From VGWB01 sp964480945 (GTDB lineage: Bacteria; Bacteroidota; Ignavibacteria; UBA10030): 11,545 bases of DNA. Shown here one piece after another: positions 7,132 through 11,545 of this stretch; within the stretch, counting starts at the first letter, position 1; each line of letters starts with the position of its first letter. Location of the stretch: the NCBI GenBank assembly GCA_964480945.1, contig CAYZRX010000096.1:1-11545 (forward strand). Direction: 5' to 3'. Below the pieces are notes generated by a model that saw only the letters and a list, made by a program, of their open reading frames with translations, was not told the DNA's origin and made no database searches. The translations under genes and the position numbers were made by a program.

Positions 7132-7145
7132 TTTTCGGACGAAAA
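7132..7145. promoter_or_regulatory. Inverted repeat TTTTCG-GA-CGAAAA in the divergent region
   Basis: A perfect 6-bp inverted repeat with a 2-nt spacer in the 258-nt divergent region, 59 nt upstream of the spmA ATG. A further TTTTC follows at 7153-7157. The spmA promoter should lie nearby (A/T-rich sequence 7150-7195), but I see no convincing -35/-10 pair. It could be an operator, or chance in A/T-rich DNA. The rest of 6946-7203 shows no gene or RNA structure I can support. Confidence 0.3.
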
Positions 7146-7203
7146 GCTGTAGTTTTCCAGCATTCCAATCTAATCCTTTTTCATTTCTAGTAACGATCCC
7201 GCC

Positions 7204-7824
7204 ATGTTGAACTACATTTGGATTTCACTGATCGCCATCGGCGTGCTGGTCGCCGTTGGGAATGATGTGAAGGACGAAGTGCAGAATACCTACAGGAACG
7301 GCATTCCCATTGAGGCCGCGTTCACCGTTGAGAAGGCCGCGACCGCGCAGCGCGCCACGTGGGAAGGGGAGCTGGTGATGAGCGCGGCCGCGTTTAACGG
7401 CTTCTATGGGATTCAAACCGCGACCTCGGAGGTACGCCAGCCGGCAGTCATCAGCACGGCCGCATCGGGCGAATCGACCATCGTGCTTCCGATCGGGCCC
7501 TCAACGCCGGAGCAATGGAAGGAGATGGCCAAGACCGCAACCAGCAATGACCGGTTGACGGGAACGGTTCAATCGATGGAGATTAGTGAGGATGGGAAAT
7601 CGGCNNNNNNNNNNNNNNNNNNNNNNNNNNNNNNNNNNNNNNNNNNNNNNNNNNNNNNNNNNNNNNNNNNNNNNNNNNNNNNNNNNNNNNNNNNNNNNNN
7701 NNNNGGGGCGGGGTGCGCGACGGTCGCCGGTGTCGCTGCTGCGAAACTCCTGCAGCGGCTGCCACGCTACAAGAAGGACCTCGAAGTTCCTCCGAAGCCG
7801 GAGAAGGAGGAGTCCCATGGCTGA
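7204..7824 (+). CDS. spmA: Spore maturation protein A homologue with insertion, interrupted by assembly gap
   Basis: The first 133 residues are real sequence: a membrane segment MLNYIWISLIAIGVLVAVGN like the start of SpmA, then about 100 mostly polar residues (from NTYRNGIPIEAAF to the gap) that are not part of the compact Bacillus SpmA. After 100 N, the same frame resumes with CATVAGVAAAKLLQRLP, which looks like the end of SpmA proteins, and a charged tail ending KPEKEESHG. The intervening SpmA core (nucleoside-recognition/Gate domain helices) is absent and must lie in the gap, so the stated length is meaningless. SpmA and SpmB are paired inner-membrane proteins. In Bacillus they are needed for spore core dehydration; homologues in non-sporulating bacteria have unknown roles. 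spmB starts at 7817, overlapping this stop by 8 nt. Confidence 0.8.
   Translation: MLNYIWISLIAIGVLVAVGNDVKDEVQNTYRNGIPIEAAFTVEKAATAQRATWEGELVMSAAAFNGFYGIQTATSEVRQPAVISTAASGESTIVLPIGPSTPEQWKEMAKTATSNDRLTGTVQSMEISEDGKSXXXXXXXXXXXXXXXXXXXXXXXXXXXXXXXXXXGAGCATVAGVAAAKLLQRLPRYKKDLEVPPKPEKEESHG
7605..7704. other. Assembly gap of exactly 100 N
   Basis: A run of exactly 100 N inside spmA, the conventional filler for a scaffold gap of unknown size. The missing SpmA core implies a real gap of several hundred bases. The frame is preserved across it only by chance. Confidence 0.97.
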
Positions 7825-8365
7825 TCTCTTTCGCGCTCTGATCAATGCGATCGCCGTCCTCGCTATCCCGCTGGTGATATTCGTCTTTCTGGGATGGGGG
7901 ATCATCAAGAAGGTCAAGGTGTACGAGGTCTTCGTCGAGGGGGCGAAAGACGGGTTCACGACCGCCGTGAGGATCATTCCTTATCTCGTCGCGATGCTGT
8001 GCGCGATCGGAATCTTCCGTGCGAGCGGCGCCATGGAGCTGCTCACGACCGTCCTCGCGCCCGCCACGAATCTCATCGGCATGCCGCCGGAAGCCCTTCC
8101 GATGGCCCTTATGCGGCCCCTCTCGGGAAGCGGGTCGCTCGGAATCATGACGGAGCTCATGAAAGTCCATGGGCCGGATTCGTTCATCGGTATCCTGGCA
8201 TCGACCATGTATGGAAGTTCGGAAACCACCTTTTACGTCCTTGCCGTCTACTTCGGCTCCGTGCAAGTGAAGAATACGCGGCACGCGGTTCCTGCCGGCC
8301 TGATCGCCGATCTCTTTGGCATGCTGGCCGCTCTCTTTATCTGCCGAATCCTCTTCGGGGTGTAA
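7817..8365 (+). CDS. spmB: Spore maturation protein B homologue
   Basis: A 182-residue inner-membrane protein of normal SpmB length. Recognisable blocks include GAKDGFTTAVRIIPYLVAML, RPLSGSGSLGIMTEL (about residues 96-110), GPDSFIGILASTMYGSSETTFYVLAVYFGSVQVKNTRHAVPAG and LIADLFGMLAAL. These are typical of the nucleoside-recognition (Gate) domain shared with nucleoside transporters and FeoB. The ATG at 7817 overlaps the spmA stop and is preceded by AAGGAGGAG. It presumably forms a membrane complex with SpmA; no sporulation genes are visible, so a non-sporulation transport or envelope function is likely (inference). The next gene starts 1 nt after its TAA. Confidence 0.93.
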   Translation: MADLFRALINAIAVLAIPLVIFVFLGWGIIKKVKVYEVFVEGAKDGFTTAVRIIPYLVAMLCAIGIFRASGAMELLTTVLAPATNLIGMPPEALPMALMRPLSGSGSLGIMTELMKVHGPDSFIGILASTMYGSSETTFYVLAVYFGSVQVKNTRHAVPAGLIADLFGMLAALFICRILFGV

Positions 8366-8366
8366 A

Positions 8367-9725
8367 TTGGCACGCGCCTCGTGGTCGAAACGGATTGCGC
8401 TGGGGCCTCTTCTCATTCTTCTCTCTTCCATTTCTTACCTGTCGGCTCAGGTGACGGGGCGTGGGCCGTCTCGGCTCGAAACGCTGCGACAGCAGCAGGT
8501 GGTCACCGGCGGCTTCGGTCTGACCTTCGTTGACGGTACGCCTTTCTATCTCTTTTACCTGATGCCTGAGCTCACCTTCGGCAAGATTGGCATCGGGCTT
8601 GATGTCAATATCCGGGTCGGGAAGGATGGGAAGATTCGGAAGGAGGATTTCAACGAGGCGTACGACTACCTGCGTCTGATCCGGTACGTGCGTTACGGTT
8701 CGAGGCGCGACCCCTTGTATGTGCGAGTCGGTGCTCTGGACTTTGCCAGGCTCGGCCACGGATCGATTGTGTATATGTACCGCAACAGCGCCAGCTACGA
8801 CATGCGGAAGGTCGGGCTCGAGCTGAATGCGGATTTTGAGAAGTTCGGTTTCGAGTCGATGTACAGCGACATCGCCGGCGCTGGTGTCTTTGGTGTGCGG
8901 GGATACCTGAGGCCTCTTCAATACACGTCGGCCGCGAAGGTCCCGATTATCGGTTCGCTCGAAACGGGAGTGACGCTCGCCTCCGATTTCAGTCCGGACG
9001 CCGACAGAACCTGGGGGGATGCGATTGGATCCATTCAGAGAGCACAAGGTGGCGGAGCGCTCTCCATCATCGGACTGGATCTCGGCCTCCCTCTCCTTTC
9101 TCTGAGTTCGCTACACTCGACCCTTTACACGGACTTTGCAAAGATCATCGACTACGGGAGCGGCGTTGCCGTTGGCATCGATCTGGATTTCACCGGCCTG
9201 CAAGTCGTGACGTTCAGCGCGAAGTACGAGCGGCGCTTCGCCGGCAATCGATTCCTCCCATCGTATTTCGATGCTCTGTATGAGCGGGAGCGGTATCAGG
9301 TCATCGATACGACACGGTTCGTCAGCAAGGCACAGGAGCTGAACAACAGCCGTTCGTTTCAAGGATACTATGGCGAGCTCCTGGTGAATATCCTCGGCAC
9401 GTTCAACATCCTCGGCGGGTATCAATCTCCGGTGGGTGTACGAAACGGCGGAAGGATCCATTTGGAGATTGAGATGGGAGGCGCACTGGCGGGTATCCTT
9501 CTAGCCGGGGGCTATGATAAGAGAAACGCAGGACCAGTTTTCAAAGTTGACAACAACTCGCTCCTGTACGCGCAAGTCGGGTATAGACCGTTGCCCTTCC
9601 TCGTGGTTTCCACGCTCTACCAGTGGACCTACGCAGAAGAGAAGGATCCCAACACTGGGAGAGTTATCGGATACAAGACGCAACGGCGCATCGAGCCGAG
9701 GGTCGGTTTTGTTCTCTACTTCTGA
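8367..9725 (+). CDS. Outer-membrane beta-barrel protein downstream of spmAB
   Basis: A 452-residue protein read from a TTG at 8367, 1 nt after the spmB stop. This start is inferred because it gives a clean signal peptide (ARASWSKR basic end, hydrophobic core to residue 25, probable cleavage LSA|QV after residue 27). The only upstream ATG, at 8316, lies inside spmB and adds residues unlike a signal peptide. The mature protein is dominated by amphipathic, Gly- and aromatic-rich strands (GIGLDVNIRVG, LYVRVGALDFARLGHGSIV, YGELLVNILGTFNILGGY, LLYAQVGYRPLPFLVVSTLYQW) and ends in EPRVGFVLYF, a C-terminal aromatic end typical of outer-membrane barrels. I do not recognise a named family. Its tight coupling to spmAB suggests it works with them across the envelope (inference). 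Confidence 0.8.
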   Translation: MARASWSKRIALGPLLILLSSISYLSAQVTGRGPSRLETLRQQQVVTGGFGLTFVDGTPFYLFYLMPELTFGKIGIGLDVNIRVGKDGKIRKEDFNEAYDYLRLIRYVRYGSRRDPLYVRVGALDFARLGHGSIVYMYRNSASYDMRKVGLELNADFEKFGFESMYSDIAGAGVFGVRGYLRPLQYTSAAKVPIIGSLETGVTLASDFSPDADRTWGDAIGSIQRAQGGGALSIIGLDLGLPLLSLSSLHSTLYTDFAKIIDYGSGVAVGIDLDFTGLQVVTFSAKYERRFAGNRFLPSYFDALYERERYQVIDTTRFVSKAQELNNSRSFQGYYGELLVNILGTFNILGGYQSPVGVRNGGRIHLEIEMGGALAGILLAGGYDKRNAGPVFKVDNNSLLYAQVGYRPLPFLVVSTLYQWTYAEEKDPNTGRVIGYKTQRRIEPRVGFVLYF

Positions 9726-9783
9726 CTGAAAAGAACGCTTCCCATTTTCGGTCGAATTGCCTTATCTCGTCCCGGATTTCTTG

Positions 9784-9812
9784 TTGCATTTCTAAGGTTC
9801 GGTGGGTATCTT
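9784..9812 (+). promoter_or_regulatory. Sigma70-like promoter of the proline dehydrogenase gene
   Basis: TTGCAT (9784-9789), a 17-nt spacer and TATCTT (9807-9812). The expected transcript start is about 9819, giving a leader of roughly 95 nt before the ATG at 9913. The -10 is identical to, and the -35 one base different from, the methyltransferase operon promoter. Confidence 0.45.
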
Positions 9813-9841
9813 TTTTCCCGCCATCCAGGGCACGCAGTCCG

Positions 9842-9878
9842 GGAGTCGTTGTTCAGGAGGTTCCGAGAGCAACACTCC
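9842..9878 (+). promoter_or_regulatory. Hairpin in the proline dehydrogenase leader
   Basis: GGAGT-C-GTTG (9842-9851) can pair with CAACACTCC (9870-9878), giving a 9-bp stem with one bulged C. The 18-nt loop contains GGAGG (9856-9860). It lies within the predicted leader and well upstream of the start codon. It might regulate transcript stability or elongation; no known riboswitch or attenuator is recognised. Confidence 0.3.
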
Positions 9879-9912
9879 TCCCGCGTACGTCATTCTTTAG
9901 AAAAACCTCAAT

Positions 9913-10812
9913 ATGTCCCTTTTCAACAAGCTTGTCGTCACGGCGATGCCGCTCATTCCGAAGTCGGTTGTCGGCCGGGTGGCTCGGAGATATATTGCCG
10001 GGACGACGCTCGCCGATGCCATCCGCGTCGTCAACGGCCTGAATGCCGCGAGTATGGTGACGACGATGGACCTTTTGGGTGAGGATATCAAGGAAGCGAG
10101 CGAGGCGCATCAGGTCCGGAGCAATATCATCCGGATCCTCCAGGCGATCAAAGAAAACGGTCTGGATTCAAACGTCTCCGTAAAGCCGACGCAACTCGGC
10201 CTCCTGATCGACAAAGCGCTCTGTTATCAGAACATCCGCACGATCGTAGACGAGGCCAAAAAGCTCAACAACTTCGTCCGCATCGATATGGAGGACGCAG
10301 GGACGACCGACGGCACCCTCGAGATCTACCGGCGGCTCCGGGAAGAAGGGTATGCAAATCTGGGCGTCGTCACCCAAGCGTACCTGCACAGAAGCGAGTC
10401 CGACGTGCGTGCCCTTGTGAAAGAGGGAGCGAATATTCGGCTGTGTAAGGGGATCTACAACGAATCTCCCTCCATCGCCTTCAAAGGTCGGCAAGAGATC
10501 CGCGATAATTTTCTGAAGCTGCTGCAAATCATGCTCGAAGGAGGGTCGTATGCGGGAATTGCGACGCATGATGACTACTTGATCGAGCGGGCGTACACGT
10601 TAGTCCAGAAACTGGGGTTGAAACGAACACAGTATGAATTTCAGATGCTCCTCGGCGTTCGTGAAGCCCGGCGGGATCAAACCGTTCGGGACGGGCATCG
10701 CCTGCGTGTCTATGTGCCGTACGGGGAGCAGTGGTACGCCTATTCGACGCGCAGGTTGAAGGAGAACCCCTCGATGGCGTGGTACATCACGAAAGCGATA
10801 TTCGTACGTTGA
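9913..10812 (+). CDS. Proline dehydrogenase (monofunctional PRODH)
   Basis: A 299-residue FAD-dependent enzyme that oxidises proline to delta-1-pyrroline-5-carboxylate, passing electrons to the respiratory quinone pool. The length fits single-domain bacterial PRODH rather than the PutA fusion. The barrel motifs are in order: SVKPTQLG (residues 89-96), VRIDMEDAG (122-130), VTQAYLHRSE (153-162), IRLCKGIYNE (175-184), IATHDD (216-221), YEFQMLLGVR (241-250) and YVPYGEQWYAYSTRRLKENP (267-286), whose Arg280-Arg281 pair matches the arginines that bind the proline carboxylate in PutA. An in-frame TAG at 9898-9900 fixes the start at 9913. The leader is A-rich (AGAAAAACCTCAAT) without a Shine-Dalgarno sequence. 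The second-step enzyme, pyrroline-5-carboxylate dehydrogenase, is not in the window. A peptide transporter follows after 35 nt, suggesting a peptide/proline utilisation unit. Confidence 0.95.
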   Translation: MSLFNKLVVTAMPLIPKSVVGRVARRYIAGTTLADAIRVVNGLNAASMVTTMDLLGEDIKEASEAHQVRSNIIRILQAIKENGLDSNVSVKPTQLGLLIDKALCYQNIRTIVDEAKKLNNFVRIDMEDAGTTDGTLEIYRRLREEGYANLGVVTQAYLHRSESDVRALVKEGANIRLCKGIYNESPSIAFKGRQEIRDNFLKLLQIMLEGGSYAGIATHDDYLIERAYTLVQKLGLKRTQYEFQMLLGVREARRDQTVRDGHRLRVYVPYGEQWYAYSTRRLKENPSMAWYITKAIFVR

Positions 10813-10847
10813 TGCAGTCCTACTCACACTAACGGAAGGAGACTCCT

Positions 10848-11545
10848 ATGGCAGAAATCAAGACCGGAACTGGAGGAGGAACAGTGTTCAAGCCGTATGT
10901 GCCGGCAGAATCCGACATGAAGGAGTTCACGATCCGCGCGCTCGTCATCGGTCTTGTGATGTGCGTGGTCCTGGGAGCGGCAAATGCCTACCTCGGTCTC
11001 AAGGCAGGCATGACGATTGCCGCCACGTACCCGGCGGCCGTCATCGGGATGGCGGTCCTGCGGATCTACAAAGGATCGATCCTCGAAGAGAATTTTGCCC
11101 GAACCGTCGGATCGATCGGTGAATCGGTGGCGGCCGGCGCTGTGTTCACGATCCCCGCCTTTGTCATCCTTCAATTGTGGAAGTTCGATACAGCGAACAT
11201 GCTCAGCGAGTATTTGACGGCCACGGCTCTGATGATCTTGGGCGGCGTCCTTGGGATCATGTTCGTCACGGTGCTCCGTCGGGTGATGGTCGAAGATCAG
11301 ACGCTTCCATTTCCAGAATCGGTTGCCGCAAGCGCTATCCACAAGGTGGGTCAACGCGGTGCGAGCGCGGCTATGCAGCTTTTCAAAGCAATGGGTGTCG
11401 GGGCGTTGGTGAAGCTGCTCTCGAGGGCAACCATCGAGACGAAGGACGGTCTGGGGATCTTCTTCTACCAGAACGCTTTCCAGGTGCCCGTGGGCAAGCT
11501 CAAGGAAAGCCTCGTGCGGCTCGGCTTGACCCAGGATGCGAACAT
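10848..11545 (+). CDS. OPT-family oligopeptide transporter, 3'-truncated by the window
   Basis: The frame opens at ATG 10848, preceded by GGAAGGAG at about 7 nt spacing, and stays open to the window edge: 232 codons plus two bases. OPT proteins are usually over 600 residues, so roughly one third is visible. After a short polar N-terminus (MAEIKTGTGGG) come FKPYVPAESDMKEFTIRAL and the diagnostic NAYLGLKAGMTIAATYPAAVIGMAVL (about residues 46-71), then RTVGSIGESVAAGAVFTIPA, a further membrane segment, and DQTLPFPESVAASAIHK. These are hallmarks of the bacterial OPT branch, which imports small peptides or, in YSL-like members, metal chelates; the substrate here is not determined. It lies 35 nt after proline dehydrogenase, so co-transcription and a peptide-to-proline feeding route are plausible (inference). 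Confidence 0.93.
   Translation, partial: MAEIKTGTGGGTVFKPYVPAESDMKEFTIRALVIGLVMCVVLGAANAYLGLKAGMTIAATYPAAVIGMAVLRIYKGSILEENFARTVGSIGESVAAGAVFTIPAFVILQLWKFDTANMLSEYLTATALMILGGVLGIMFVTVLRRVMVEDQTLPFPESVAASAIHKVGQRGASAAMQLFKAMGVGALVKLLSRATIETKDGLGIFFYQNAFQVPVGKLKESLVRLGLTQDAN

Noticed and set aside
5122..7203. The restriction-modification block as a transposon with terminal repeats
   Set aside because: I found no matching copy of the AGGTGACSGTCACCT palindrome or other inverted ends on the 6946-7203 side, and no transposase or integrase.
8316..8366. ATG at 8316 as the start of the outer-membrane protein
   Set aside because: It lies inside spmB and would put 17 unrelated residues before an otherwise clean signal peptide.
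9856..9860. GGAGG as the ribosome site of proline dehydrogenase
   Set aside because: It is about 52 nt from the start codon, and an in-frame stop at 9898-9900 excludes an earlier start in that frame.

Overview
The window looks like a piece of a draft genome or metagenome bin from a Gram-negative, non-sporulating bacterium of the Bacteroidota/Chlorobi/Ignavibacteria kind. The evidence is indirect. Two predicted outer-membrane proteins have signal peptides ending in '-AQ' (DAQ, SAQ). A cyclophilin is a lipoprotein. SpmA carries an inserted domain, and one gene has an A-rich leader instead of a Shine-Dalgarno sequence. The base composition is moderately GC-rich. An exact run of 100 N (7605-7704) marks a scaffold gap. 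The phylum call is an inference.

Layout. (1) 1-2626, plus strand: the 3' part of a two-domain oxidoreductase (end of a zinc-alcohol-dehydrogenase-like half plus a complete Gfo/Idh/MocA half), an unknown beta-barrel-like secreted protein overlapping it by 4 nt, and uppP (undecaprenyl-diphosphate phosphatase). These are tightly packed and have an envelope/polysaccharide flavour. (2) 2646-5122, plus strand: a lipoprotein cyclophilin, an intergenic patch of degenerate short repeats, holA (DNA polymerase III delta) and a DUF92 membrane protein 2 nt after it. (3) 5123-5208: a convergent junction packed with palindromes, including two copies of AGGTGACSGTCACCT. (4) 5209-6945, minus strand: a two-gene restriction-modification-like module, with an amino-methyltransferase (HPPY motif) first and a putative PD-(D/E)XK-type endonuclease 3 nt behind it, transcribed from a good TTGCAA-N17-TATCTT promoter. 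(5) 7204-9725, plus strand: spmA (interrupted by the assembly gap), spmB and a 452-aa outer-membrane protein, all overlapping or touching, so probably one operon. (6) 9913 to the end, plus strand: monofunctional proline dehydrogenase and the first 232 codons of an OPT-family oligopeptide transporter, a plausible peptide/proline uptake and catabolism unit.

No stretch longer than about 260 bases lacks a gene. I see no tRNA, rRNA, CRISPR array or transposase. The parts most worth a second look are the compact R-M-like pair with its palindrome-rich boundary, and the SpmA-SpmB-outer-membrane-protein operon, whose SpmA has a large extra N-terminal insertion and whose core is hidden by the gap.
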